DNA of 64,000 nucleotides, taken from Ferruginibacter sp. (GTDB lineage Bacteria > Bacteroidota > Bacteroidia > Chitinophagales > Chitinophagaceae). A program made the translations under genes and the position numbers. Below, one piece after another: positions 35,051-44,350 of this stretch (position 1 is its first letter; each line of letters begins with the position of its first letter). The notes beneath the pieces are model-generated. The model was not told the origin of the DNA. It did no database searches and saw only the letters and a list, made by a program, of their open reading frames with translations. The stretch is taken from positions 120,570 through 184,569 of the forward strand of contig JACMLJ010000041.1 in NCBI GenBank assembly GCA_014379625.1, written 5' to 3'.

Positions 35051-37435
35051 ATGAAAACTTTAATTACCATCATCTTTCTGCTATCGGGAGCCCTAGCTTC
35101 ACCTGCCCAGCAACTCACCCAAACGGTTAGGGGCACCATCACAGATAAAATAAGTGAAAAACCATTAGCAGGCGCAACAGTCTACGCGGAGGGCAACGCA
35201 GTTCCGGCGGTCGCCGATGCCCGGGGTATTTTTATACTGCGCAATATACCCGCAGGCCGTATCAAAATCAATATTTCCTTTGCCGGTTATCAACCGGTAT
35301 CTATTCCGGAAGTGCTGGTAACAACCGGTAAGGAAGTAGTGCTGGATATTTCATTAGAGCAAAATATTGCTTCATTGAATGAAGTGGTATTAAAAGCCGG
35401 CAAAACCAAAAAGGGAAATGTTAGCAATGAATATGCAGGCAGCAGCGCCCGGAGTTTTAATATTGAAGAAATAACAAGATATGCCGGAGGCCGAAATGAC
35501 CCCAGTAAACTCGTCAGCAATTTTGCCGGGGTAATTTCCAACAATGACAGCCGCAACGATATCGTGGTGAGGGGCAATTCGCCTGCCGGAGTACTTTGGC
35601 GTATTGAAGGGTTGCCATCGCCCAGTCCAAACCACTATGCAACTTTGGGAACAAGTGGCGGTCCCATTTCAGCATTAAATACCAATGCGCTCAAGACCTC
35701 GGATTTTTATACGGGCGCCTTTCCTGCAGAGTATGGTAATGCAACTGCCGCTGTGTTTGATATAAATTTCAGAACAGGCAATGCTGAAAACCACGAACGT
35801 ACCCTTCAGTTGAATTTATTTAGTGGCCTCGAAGCCATGCTGGAAGGTCCGATGGGCAAAAAGAAAAACGGCGCTTCTTATCTCGTTGGCTATCGCTATT
35901 CATTTGTGCAGATTGGCCAGTCGCTCGGATTGAATGTAGGCACCGAAGCGGTACCCAAATACCAGGACTGGGTATACAATATCCAGTTTGGAAAATCAAA
36001 ATCAGGTAAATTTTCACTGTTTGGTATGGGTGGCACGAGCAGCATTGATTTTATCGGCAAAGACATAGACACTACCGATTTTTACAGTCGCAAAAACGAG
36101 GATGCTTACAGCAAAACGCACTTATATCTTTTTGGCGCCAAACACACCATTGATGTTGGCAAAAAATCGTATATCCGGACCGTTGTTTCCTACAGCAATA
36201 CCAGTAATGATTTTGAAAACTACCAGTACGCATTGCCCGTTCCACCCTATAATAACCGGTGGTTAGTAACTGATGTGGAGGATAAACAAAATGTTTTACG
36301 TTTCTCCACATTCATTAATACAAAAAATTCGGCTAAATTTTCCTGGAGGGCAGGGTTAACCGGCGAAAACTTTGGATTGAAAACAACCGTAAAAGACAGG
36401 GAAGGAAAATCGGAAGCCGAAGCATTTGAAACACTGCGGAACTTTGACGATAATTTTATGCTATGGCAATACTACGGGCAGTTTCTTTATAAACCCACTG
36501 ATCAATTTTCCATAACTGCTGGTTTGCATGGTATGAATTTTAGTTTTAACTCTACGAATATCCTTGAGCCAAGAGCTTCCGTAAGCCATCATTTAAATTC
36601 AAAAAACTCCCTTACACTTAGTTACGGTTTACATGGGCAATTACAACCACTGCCCGTTTATTTATATGAAAAACAAAATGGTAATGGTATTGATAAAAGC
36701 AATCGGTATCTTGATTTCAGCAAGGCGCACCACTTTGTACTGGGCTATGAAAACCGTTTTGCAGCCAACTGGAGATTAAAGGCGGAAGCTTATTACCAGG
36801 ATTTATTTAGTATACCGGTAGAAAAAACATCTTCTGGTTTTTCTATGCTGAATGCCGGCAACGATTTTACTTTCCCGGAAAAAACAGGATTAGTAAATAA
36901 TGGAACGGGTAGTAATAAAGGGGTGGAAATAACCATTGAAAAATTCTTCAGCAAGGGCTACTACCTGTTGGCAACAGGTTCAATATTTAACAGCAAATAC
37001 AAAGGCAGTGATGGCATCAAACGCAACAGCACTTATAACTACGGCTATGCGGCTAATATATTAACCGGTATTGAACGGAAAACCGGCAGATCAAAACGAA
37101 ATGCTTTTACATTTGATCTGCGCATGTCTACTCTCGGGGGAAGGTATGCCACACCGGTTGACCTTGCTGCCTCTATCGCCGCAGGAAAAGAAGTATTGGA
37201 TGAAACCAAATACAACGCAGAAAGATTAGCGGGGTATTTCCGCCTGGATACAAAATTTGGTTTCCGTATGAATAGTAAAAAAAGAAAATTGAGCCAGACG
37301 ATCTATCTGGATTTGCAAAATATAACCAACAGGGAAAATATCTTCCTTCGCCGCTATAACCCTGTGTACGGCACTACAGGTAATGTAAACCAGATCGGTT
37401 TCTTTCCGGATATTTTGTACAGGATACAATTTTAA
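35051..37435 (+). CDS. TonB-dependent receptor with carboxypeptidase-regulatory N-terminal domain
   Basis: 794 residues. Signal peptide (1-19, SGALASPAQQ), CarboxypepD_reg-like domain (about 24-105; GTITDKISEKPLAGATVYAEGNAVPAVADARGIFILRNIPAGRIKINISFAGY), plug (about 125-225; NDSRNDIVVRGNSPAGVLWRIEGLPSPSPNHYATLGTSGG), then a barrel ending in FPDILYRIQF. The plug sequence resembles receptors where the VVRGNSPxGVLWRIEG motif replaces the usual SusC type. It probably takes up a siderophore or metal complex; the substrate is inferred only from the type. The preceding Crp regulator is a likely controller. Confidence 0.9.
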   Translation: MKTLITIIFLLSGALASPAQQLTQTVRGTITDKISEKPLAGATVYAEGNAVPAVADARGIFILRNIPAGRIKINISFAGYQPVSIPEVLVTTGKEVVLDISLEQNIASLNEVVLKAGKTKKGNVSNEYAGSSARSFNIEEITRYAGGRNDPSKLVSNFAGVISNNDSRNDIVVRGNSPAGVLWRIEGLPSPSPNHYATLGTSGGPISALNTNALKTSDFYTGAFPAEYGNATAAVFDINFRTGNAENHERTLQLNLFSGLEAMLEGPMGKKKNGASYLVGYRYSFVQIGQSLGLNVGTEAVPKYQDWVYNIQFGKSKSGKFSLFGMGGTSSIDFIGKDIDTTDFYSRKNEDAYSKTHLYLFGAKHTIDVGKKSYIRTVVSYSNTSNDFENYQYALPVPPYNNRWLVTDVEDKQNVLRFSTFINTKNSAKFSWRAGLTGENFGLKTTVKDREGKSEAEAFETLRNFDDNFMLWQYYGQFLYKPTDQFSITAGLHGMNFSFNSTNILEPRASVSHHLNSKNSLTLSYGLHGQLQPLPVYLYEKQNGNGIDKSNRYLDFSKAHHFVLGYENRFAANWRLKAEAYYQDLFSIPVEKTSSGFSMLNAGNDFTFPEKTGLVNNGTGSNKGVEITIEKFFSKGYYLLATGSIFNSKYKGSDGIKRNSTYNYGYAANILTGIERKTGRSKRNAFTFDLRMSTLGGRYATPVDLAASIAAGKEVLDETKYNAERLAGYFRLDTKFGFRMNSKKRKLSQTIYLDLQNITNRENIFLRRYNPVYGTTGNVNQIGFFPDILYRIQF

Positions 37436-37444
37436 AAGGTGAAT

Positions 37445-37733
37445 GGTGAATAGTGAATCAATGTCATTTTGTTAAGGATTAATACTTCGTCCCATAGGGA
37501 CGATATATGGGTAGTAGAAAGAATAAATGATGATTCAATTCGTCCCATAGGGACGATATGTAAAATCGGTTTTTAGATATTTGTATTGGTTATGATTGTA
37601 AGAATGGGAGTTAATCACATATCGTTCCTAAGGAACGAAAATGCATTACCTTTTTCATTGCTACCGACATACTGTTCCTACGGAACGAAAAAGGAAAAAT
37701 AGCTTACTAAATGACATTGATTCCTCATTCACC
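37445..37733. mobile_element. MITE-like element with 25-bp terminal inverted repeats enclosing four palindromes
   Basis: The left arm (37445-37469) and right arm (37709-37733) are inverted repeats matching at 22 of 25 positions, with a perfect inner 15 bp (GAATCAATGTCATTT and its complement). Between them are CGTCCC-ATA-GGGACG twice (37488-37502, 37541-37555) and CGTTCC-TAA/TAC-GGAACG-type twice (37623-37637, 37673-37687). No open frame or transposase is present. It fills the gap between two convergent genes. The GGTGAAT part of the arms also belongs to a heptamer array starting at 37438. Confidence 0.6.
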
Positions 37734-37737
37734 TGCT

Positions 37738-39021
37738 TCATTTAATTTCCCAGTCCGTGTCCATCAGCACAATACCATGCCTGGGGTTGGGTGCATTTTT
37801 ATAGTTAAAAGCGTCGCTGCCTACCACATCAATATCAAAGGCGTTTTCTACCACGTCTATCGCGCTGAACTCCTGGAACATATTAATGCCCACCATATAG
37901 TTTCCTTCCGCCAAGGGTATCTTCCTGATGGTGACAACAAACATATTTCCGGCAATGAGGTCACTGCCCCCGAATAATTTATTGACCAGCAAATTGTGGT
38001 GGTTATAAATTGCCATGCCGTAATGATCCATTATGTTGAGGCTGATCTGGATCCCTTTAAAATCATGGCCGGGATCGTTCACGGTATAAGACAGGCATAC
38101 TTTAAAATCTTTGCCCGATTCAACAGAACCGATGATATTACCTTCAAGATCCTGTAACTGCACACTTGTAAACTGTATCGCCGCGTTACCGTACCTCGGC
38201 TTTTCGCTCAGGAGCATACCGGGATTACTGTTTTCGTGTAAATAGCGGGCAACCGCTGTTTCTGTTTTGCCCTGGAAATCGATGGCGCCATTTTTTAAAA
38301 CAATTCCCTTTACGCAAAGTGTTTGAACCGCCATCATATTATGGCTTACAAATAAAACGGTTCTTCCTTCGCCCCTGCTTACCTCCCCCATTTTACCCAG
38401 GCATTTTTTCTGAAATTCCGCGTCTCCCACCGCCAGCACTTCATCCACTATCAGTATTTCGCTTTCTAAGTGTGCTGCTACGGCAAATGCCAACCGCACA
38501 TACATGCCACTGCTGTAGCGTTTTACCGGCGTATCAATATACCGCTCCACCCCCGAAAAATCTACAATCGCATCTAATTTGCGTTTAATCTCTTCTTTAC
38601 GCATGCCCATGATGGCCCCATTTAAAAATATATTGTCCCTGCCACTCAGTTCGGGATGAAAACCTGTGCCTACTTCAAGCAGGCTCGCAATCCTGCCCTT
38701 TGTTTTGATTGTTCCGGTGGTGGGCTGGGTTACTTTGGAAAGTATCTTCAGCAGGGTACTTTTGCCGGCGCCGTTGCGGCCGATAATACCTACGGCATCG
38801 CCCTGTTCTATTTCAAAATTAATATCGCGCAAACTCCATACATAGTCGCTGGTCCCCTTAGCGGATCTGTCGTTTGCTTCCCCGATTTTTAAATAGGGGT
38901 CATCTTTACCGCGTATTTTATGCCACATCCGGTTAAGGTCATGTGATAAGGTACCCGTACCAATATAGCCTAATTTATATTGTTTTGATAAATGTTCTAC
39001 TTTAACAACTGTATCACTCAT
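37738..39021 (-). CDS. wzt: Polysaccharide ABC exporter, ATP-binding subunit with C-terminal cargo domain (Wzt-like)
   Basis: 427 residues. The ABC ATPase domain (about 1-250) has Walker A GIIGRNGAGKSTLLKILS, the signature RYSSGMYVRLAFAVAAH and Walker B SEILIVDEVLAVGDAEF, all in the TagH/Wzt style. The C-terminal domain (about 255-427) is a beta-sandwich of the Wzt carbohydrate-binding type that recognises the polymer end. With the adjacent permease it exports O-antigen, teichoic-acid-like or capsule chains across the inner membrane. It is the last gene of the minus-strand export set. Confidence 0.93.
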   Translation of the reverse strand: MSDTVVKVEHLSKQYKLGYIGTGTLSHDLNRMWHKIRGKDDPYLKIGEANDRSAKGTSDYVWSLRDINFEIEQGDAVGIIGRNGAGKSTLLKILSKVTQPTTGTIKTKGRIASLLEVGTGFHPELSGRDNIFLNGAIMGMRKEEIKRKLDAIVDFSGVERYIDTPVKRYSSGMYVRLAFAVAAHLESEILIVDEVLAVGDAEFQKKCLGKMGEVSRGEGRTVLFVSHNMMAVQTLCVKGIVLKNGAIDFQGKTETAVARYLHENSNPGMLLSEKPRYGNAAIQFTSVQLQDLEGNIIGSVESGKDFKVCLSYTVNDPGHDFKGIQISLNIMDHYGMAIYNHHNLLVNKLFGGSDLIAGNMFVVTIRKIPLAEGNYMVGINMFQEFSAIDVVENAFDIDVVGSDAFNYKNAPNPRHGIVLMDTDWEIK

Positions 39022-39168
39022 GGTCGTTTATTTTTCTTTTTATTTAGGGGCCGGCCGGTAAATATGCAGCGGGGCCGCGGTAAAATTTTACTATTGAAAC
39101 TTATTTTCATTATGCCCGGACCAGTGTACCCGGGTGGGTAGCCAGATGGTAACTTCAACCAAACCGGT

Positions 39169-40038
39169 TTAAACCGAATCCATAAAGGATTTCTCCACTT
39201 TATTAAAAATAACCGTACCCATCACTAACATAACAAGGGTAAATACCGAACTGTATGCCAGGGCCCCCCAGCTAAACTGGCCTGAACCCGTAAATGCATA
39301 CCGGAATGTTTCAATAATAGAAGAGAGGGGGTTGGCTCTAATGATCCATCCATATTTTACCGATAAAGAACTCATGGGATAAATTACCGGTGTGGCATAC
39401 ATGAATAACTGTATCCCGAAACCGAGCAGGAAAATAAGGTCGCGGTATTTGGTAGTCATTGCGCTGATGATCATACCCGCGCCCAATGCCAGCAGGGCCA
39501 TTATCAGTACCAGGTAAGGTGTAAGTAAAATAAACCAGTTGGGATGTACGGAATCCGTAGTAAAATAAAACCATGCCCAGCAAATAATAAAAAGCAGGAA
39601 CTGTATCCCAAACCTGATGAGGTTAGATACTACAATGGACAGCGGCATTATTAACCTGGGGAAATATACTTTTCCAAAAATACCCGCATTGTCTTTAAAT
39701 ACGGTGGCCGTCTTATTCAGGCAATCCGAAAAGTAATTCCACATGGTGATGCCGGCCATGTAAAACAGGGTCATGGGCAAGCCATCCGTAGACAGTTTGG
39801 CAATATTGCCAAAAATTACAACAAAAGTGAGGGTGGTGAGCAGGGGCTGAATAAAAAACCAAATGGGGCCCAGGATCGTTTGTTTGTAGGTGGATACAAA
39901 ATCACGTTTTACAAACAGGAACAACAGGTCGCGGTACCGCCATACTTCTTTTAGTTTAAGATCAAAAATACTGGTTTGCGGAGAAATGATGTCCGTCCAG
40001 TTACCCGGTGAATTTACCTGTAGCGTTTTATTTGGCAT
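39169..40038 (-). CDS. wzm: Polysaccharide ABC exporter, permease subunit (Wzm-like)
   Basis: 289 residues with an ABC2-type membrane domain of six helices. The N-terminal block ELKLKEVWRYRDLLFLFVKRDFVSTYKQTILGPIWFFIQPLLTTLTFVVIFG is characteristic, followed by YMAGITMWNYFSDCLNKTATVF, AGMIISAMTTKYRDLIFLLGFGIQLFMYATPVIYPMSSL and a final membrane helix before KVEKSFMDSV. It pairs with the ATPase 147 bp downstream. Confidence 0.93.
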   Translation of the reverse strand: MPNKTLQVNSPGNWTDIISPQTSIFDLKLKEVWRYRDLLFLFVKRDFVSTYKQTILGPIWFFIQPLLTTLTFVVIFGNIAKLSTDGLPMTLFYMAGITMWNYFSDCLNKTATVFKDNAGIFGKVYFPRLIMPLSIVVSNLIRFGIQFLLFIICWAWFYFTTDSVHPNWFILLTPYLVLIMALLALGAGMIISAMTTKYRDLIFLLGFGIQLFMYATPVIYPMSSLSVKYGWIIRANPLSSIIETFRYAFTGSGQFSWGALAYSSVFTLVMLVMGTVIFNKVEKSFMDSV

Positions 40039-40485
40039 TATACTGAAATTATATTGTGTTATGGGATGGAATTGCCGGCCTTTAATAACCTGTTATAACT
40101 TAAAAAAAAATTCCCTGCAATGGCGGGCGTTTTTTTTATTAAAGCCTGAACAGGCCATCAGCCTGCAATTTAAAAACGGCTTCGCCGCTCTCAGTCCCAC
40201 AATGAATGGTGTTAACTGAGCTTATTAAAAAAATATAAACCTGGTCCGTTGTTTTATTATTATTTATGCAGCCTGCCGGATTATCCCGGCAGGTACATTA
40301 TTATTCCAATATGCTAAACCTTTCGATCATCATTTCCTTCAACTATGCAAGGGTATTTTACTCCCGCTCCGGTAATTCCATATAACAAGGCTAAGCCTGT
40401 AATTTTGTAATAATTCCAGGCATTGATGTATGGTTCAGGGCGGGCAAATGCTAAATACTATGTATAACCTGTAACGATCATTTAT
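40039..40485. other. Intergenic region between wzc and wzm
   Basis: About 450 bp with no gene. A hairpin CCTGCCGG-ATTATC-CCGGCAGG lies at 40272-40293. The 114-bp MITE begins at 40486. Confidence 0.5.
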
Positions 40486-40599
40486 GGGTGCATCCCAAAT
40501 TGTCGCTCCTGTTTAATGCTGTGGCCGGTGCGGACACCGACCAAGGCTAGATGCCCTGGTTGATGTCTCCACCAACCAGCGGCAATTTGGGATGCACCC
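40486..40599. mobile_element. 114-bp MITE-like element with perfect 17-bp TIRs and 9-bp target duplication
   Basis: Ends are GGGTGCATCCCAAATTG (40486-40502) and its exact complement CAATTTGGGATGCACCC (40583-40599). Immediate flanks are a 9-bp direct repeat ATCATTTAT at 40477-40485 and 40600-40608, the footprint of a transposition. Inside are two hairpins: CGGTG-CGGA-CACCG and CTGGTTG...CAACCAG. It contains no open frame and has landed between the Wzc and Wzm genes. The mobilising transposase is not in this window. Confidence 0.8.
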
Positions 40600-40667
40600 A
40601 TCATTTATTTACCAGTAATTGCCCGGCTCAATTATGGCCCGGCCTGGTCTGTGTGCCGACCTGGTTA

Positions 40668-43046
40668 TCAGGCCCGGCTGGAGGAACGGCCAATGCGTTG
40701 CCACCATCTTTTCTTTGATTCCTGGCCATACACATAATTGTAATTTTCGCCATAGCCATAACCGGAACCATATTTTCCGCCCGTCTTAACATCATTTATT
40801 ACAAGTCCCAGGTTTTTAAGCCTGTTATTCGAAATAATATCATTTATAAAATCAAGTTGTTTTTTTAATGTCTGGCGCTGCCGGATGATGTAAATAGAGG
40901 TATCGGTATAGGTGCTAAGGATGAACGCATCAGTTACCAATCCGGAAGGCGCTGTATCAATGATCACGTAATCGTACCGACGTCTTAACACTTCAAACAG
41001 GGGGGCCATATTTTCATTCATTAAAAGATCCGCGGGATTTGGCGGGATGGGACCTGCCGGATAAATATGCAGTGTGGGCAGGTCTTCTGATATATGGTAT
41101 ATTTCTGAAAGGTCAATTGTCTGGCCCGAAAGGTAATCTGACAACCCTTTGTTGTTAACTATCCCGAGATTTTTAGATATCCCCGGCTTACGCATGTCAA
41201 ATTCGAGTAAAGCTACCTTTTTGCCGGGTGCAGCCAGCACTGCAGCAAGGTTTAAACAAACCATGGACTTACCTTCAGAGATATTAGAGGAAGTAACTAA
41301 AATAACCTGGTTATTATTTCCCCTGTCTGCCAAAGCAAGATTGGTTCTTATTAACCGGAATTGCTCCCCAAATAAATCGCGGTTCATCACTAATATGCCC
41401 TTTGTTTTGCGGTGGGGTATATGTACCAGTTCACCCAGAACCGGTATCGTGAGTTTATTGGTAATCTCGTACCTGGTGGTAATCTTGTCATTCAACTGAT
41501 CCATTAACAATATTAAACCAACAGGCATTAAAAGCCCCATAATTACCGACATCATCATGGTATTCTTGGAATTGGGTTCAACAGGCCCGAAGCCGGTGGC
41601 TTTATCTATTTGTTTATAAATGCTAAGATTCTCGGAGCCTGCGGATATAGAAGCTTCTTCCCTTTTTTGCAGGAGGTATAAATATAGCCCTTCAGTAATA
41701 CTTTGCTTGCGTTTTATTTCCTGTATCACCCTTTCTTTGCGTGGTAAGGAAGAAAGGAACTCCCTATACTGGCTGTTTTTTTGCTGAAGGTTTCTTTGCT
41801 GGAGGCTAAGGTTTTTATTGAGGTTCTGTAAACTTTCCAGGATGCTTCCTTTTATATCATTGATCTGGTTATCATAGTCTTTTAATAAAATGCTGCTCGA
41901 TCCAAGCAGTGGCCTTTGGCGCTGCCTTATTAATTCCAGTTCATTGTACCTGGCAATCAGTATCCCTAATGTAGGATCGGTAATGCCCAGGCTGGAAGGT
42001 ACCAGTTTACCCGAACTGCCCGGGTTATTAAAATAATTCTGTAATTGCTGGATAACTTCTTTTTGCACATCAATTTCACCAATTTCCTGTGCGGTGGCAG
42101 AAGAACCTCCAAAAGCTTCTGCAGACTGGCCTTCGGGGTTGGTGATCTGGTTGCGGCCCTGGTAGGTTTCAAGCGATCCTTCTACCCCGCTCAGTTCGCT
42201 GGATATAAGACTAAGCCGGTCATCGATAAAACGCATGGTATTCCGGGAAGCGATAGATTTCTCCTGCAGGTCTGCCCGGTCATATTCTTTGGCAAGGGCA
42301 TCCAGGATGTCTTTCCCACGCTGGAGGTTCTCTATCGTAATACTCATTTTTATAATAGAAGTCTTCCTGTCGAGGTAATCAACGGTATATTTAGACATTA
42401 TTTCACCAGCCGTCTGTTTAACCGGGCTCCATACCGCCATAAATTCGCCATCCCCTGTAATATGTTTACCCCTTGGCGCCAATACAAACTGGTGGCCTCC
42501 AATACTATAGGGGGCATTCCATTTTAAAGGGATAACCCTCACATTTTTTTTTGAACCATACTCAATGGTTACCCCGGTGTTGGATAAATTTTTTACTACG
42601 AATGAAAACCCCTGGGAACTATCCACAACTTTTTGCACTATTAAGCGAAAAGGCGCATCCTGGTAAATATCGGTTGTTTTAACCCTGCCCAATATATAGT
42701 ACGAAATATTGAACTGGTTTTCCAATACAATGCGTTCCATAAGGTCGCTGGACCGCATCAGCAGCAGCTCATTTTCTAAATTGCTCCCTCTTTTTGCAAC
42801 AAGGGCATTGCTGATTAAATCCTGCTGTGTGGAGCCTTTCGATTCGCCTTTTACCAGTATCATTGTGGTGGCGATATATTTGGGAGTGGCTTTTCGTAAA
42901 TACAACATGGCGCCGCCAATAAAAATACCGAGAGAAAGAATAAAAACAGGCCAGTAAGCAAGGTATTTTTTTACATGATCCATTATTGAGGGGCCAGCTT
43001 TTTTGGCGATTGTTTCCCCAAACATTTCATTGTCCATTTCTTCCAT
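40668..43046 (-). CDS. wzc: Polysaccharide biosynthesis tyrosine autokinase / chain-length regulator (Wzc-like)
   Basis: 792 residues from the ATG at 43046 (MEEMDNEMFGETIAKKAG), 4 bp after the upstream stop; earlier ATGs to 43082 would overlap wza. An N-terminal Wzz domain with two membrane segments (about 35 and 500) encloses a long periplasmic coiled coil (about 260-470). The cytoplasmic BY-kinase (about 550-770) has Walker A SNISEGKSMVCLNLA, Walker A' VALLEFDMRKPGI and Walker B YVIIDTAPSGLVTDAF. The tail has a tyrosine cluster (YGSGYGYGENYNYVYG) for autophosphorylation. It controls polymer length and export with Wza. Confidence 0.92.
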   Translation of the reverse strand: MEEMDNEMFGETIAKKAGPSIMDHVKKYLAYWPVFILSLGIFIGGAMLYLRKATPKYIATTMILVKGESKGSTQQDLISNALVAKRGSNLENELLLMRSSDLMERIVLENQFNISYYILGRVKTTDIYQDAPFRLIVQKVVDSSQGFSFVVKNLSNTGVTIEYGSKKNVRVIPLKWNAPYSIGGHQFVLAPRGKHITGDGEFMAVWSPVKQTAGEIMSKYTVDYLDRKTSIIKMSITIENLQRGKDILDALAKEYDRADLQEKSIASRNTMRFIDDRLSLISSELSGVEGSLETYQGRNQITNPEGQSAEAFGGSSATAQEIGEIDVQKEVIQQLQNYFNNPGSSGKLVPSSLGITDPTLGILIARYNELELIRQRQRPLLGSSSILLKDYDNQINDIKGSILESLQNLNKNLSLQQRNLQQKNSQYREFLSSLPRKERVIQEIKRKQSITEGLYLYLLQKREEASISAGSENLSIYKQIDKATGFGPVEPNSKNTMMMSVIMGLLMPVGLILLMDQLNDKITTRYEITNKLTIPVLGELVHIPHRKTKGILVMNRDLFGEQFRLIRTNLALADRGNNNQVILVTSSNISEGKSMVCLNLAAVLAAPGKKVALLEFDMRKPGISKNLGIVNNKGLSDYLSGQTIDLSEIYHISEDLPTLHIYPAGPIPPNPADLLMNENMAPLFEVLRRRYDYVIIDTAPSGLVTDAFILSTYTDTSIYIIRQRQTLKKQLDFINDIISNNRLKNLGLVINDVKTGGKYGSGYGYGENYNYVYGQESKKRWWQRIGRSSSRA

Positions 43047-43050
43047 ATTC

Positions 43051-43845
43051 TTATTTAAAAACATTAATCGCAAAAACAACACTTGTAAACAGCCCGATAA
43101 TTAATCCAAAAACATCTAAGGCCTTCCTGGCATTTGAGGCTGTAGCCGCTTTTAGTGCCTTGAATTTCTGATCGCTTGCGCTTACATAAATAATATCATT
43201 CGACTGTAATAAATATACGGGAGACTGAAAGACAGAGCCGCTTAACATATTAACTTTATACATCTTCCTGGTTTTGCCTTCTTCCCGCAAAACCAGTATA
43301 TCGTCCCTTTTCCCGTAATCAGTAATACCGCCGGCGGCGCTTAAAGCATCAATAAAAGTTACGCGGTCAGCTTCAAATGTTTTTGTACCCGGAGAGCCTA
43401 CCTCCCCCAGGATATTCAATTTAAATTTTAAAAAATGTATGATTACGGCAGGATCTTTTACATAAGGAGCCAGTTTTACAGCAATCGCATTTTGCAACTG
43501 CACCTGGGTGAGACCGGCGGCTTTAATGGATCCTATAACCGGCATCTCCACATTTCCGGCAGGACTTACGAGATAACCGCTGTTGGGGCCGGTAAGGGGG
43601 GGATTAAAGGGCACCGTCTGTTCCTGGTTCAGGCTTGCGCTCAGTACCTGTATGCTCAATAAATCAAAATTCTGTATCACAGGCTCTTTTACCTGTATAT
43701 TTTGGATACTATCCCTGCCATATTGAAAATAAATAAAATTTTCTTTGGTGATCCTTTTTTGAGATGAGCAGGCGAAAAATAAACAGGTACAGGTAAATAA
43801 CAGGCAATATCTAAATATTTTATTTAATTTCTTGTTGTTTGGCAT
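43051..43845 (-). CDS. wza: Polysaccharide export outer-membrane lipoprotein (Wza-like)
   Basis: 264 residues from the ATG at 43845 (MPNNKKLNKIFRYCLLFTCTCLFFACSS, lipobox FFAC); an upstream ATG at 43872 is possible. The Poly_export domain (about 40-150; FDLLSIQVLSASLNQEQ, GYLVSPAGNVEMPVIGSIKAAGLTQVQLQNAIAVKL) is followed by an SLBB domain (LNILGEVGSPGTKTFEADRVTFIDALSAAGGITDYGKRDDILVLREE) and a C-terminal hydrophobic helix (GLIIGLFTSVVFAINVF). It is much shorter than E. coli Wza, as usual in Bacteroidetes. It is followed by wzc after 4 bp. Confidence 0.92.
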   Translation of the reverse strand: MPNNKKLNKIFRYCLLFTCTCLFFACSSQKRITKENFIYFQYGRDSIQNIQVKEPVIQNFDLLSIQVLSASLNQEQTVPFNPPLTGPNSGYLVSPAGNVEMPVIGSIKAAGLTQVQLQNAIAVKLAPYVKDPAVIIHFLKFKLNILGEVGSPGTKTFEADRVTFIDALSAAGGITDYGKRDDILVLREEGKTRKMYKVNMLSGSVFQSPVYLLQSNDIIYVSASDQKFKALKAATASNARKALDVFGLIIGLFTSVVFAINVFK

Positions 43846-44235
43846 AAGCTGTAGAATGACGTATTTTTTCAAAAAAAATTAAATGAATGTAGGATTACTA
43901 TTTGATATTCTATGCAAGTAATCATATTTTTTCTAAAACCCAATACATTTGCATCTATATTCCGAAAATAAAATTAACTGGTTCTAATAAAAAGTAATGG
44001 ATAAACGCCAAAAATTCACCAAGATTGCATGGAAATGTTTTAAAATGAAATTTTAAGTTCCCAACCGGCGGATGCTGGAACATATCGTTACTGGTAATGC
44101 CGGGGCCGTTGATCCGGAAGCCCGGTTTGCAATTAACAGGCAGACCGAAAACAGTTTTTAAACAACGGATCCAATAAAAAACTATTCCGGTTAACAAAAA
44201 CACCTGGTTGTAAAGTGGAGATACTATATATAAAA

Positions 44236-44273
44236 ATAACTATACCTTCTACCGCAAAGCAAGGTATAGTTAT
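44236..44273 (-). promoter_or_regulatory. Hairpin with U-tract and GCGGTAG in its loop, candidate antitermination target
   Basis: On the minus strand ATAACTATACCTT and AAGGTATAGTTAT form a perfect 13-bp stem. The 12-nt loop is GCTTTGCGGTAG, and TTTTTATATA follows. It lies between the upxY stop and wza start, in the expected transcript. The stem plus T-tract looks like an intrinsic terminator; the GCGGTAG resembles the core of the E. coli RfaH ops element (GGCGGTAGNNTG). Whether UpxY acts here is inference. Confidence 0.55.
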
Positions 44274-44350
44274 GAAATTCAATACAATATTACCCGGGAA
44301 CAGGCATGGAAACTCTTTTTCAAACTGGATATGTAAACGGGATAATATAT

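Noticed and set aside
37445..37733. Insertion sequence with its own transposase
   Set aside because: No open frame longer than chance inside, so only a non-autonomous element is supported.
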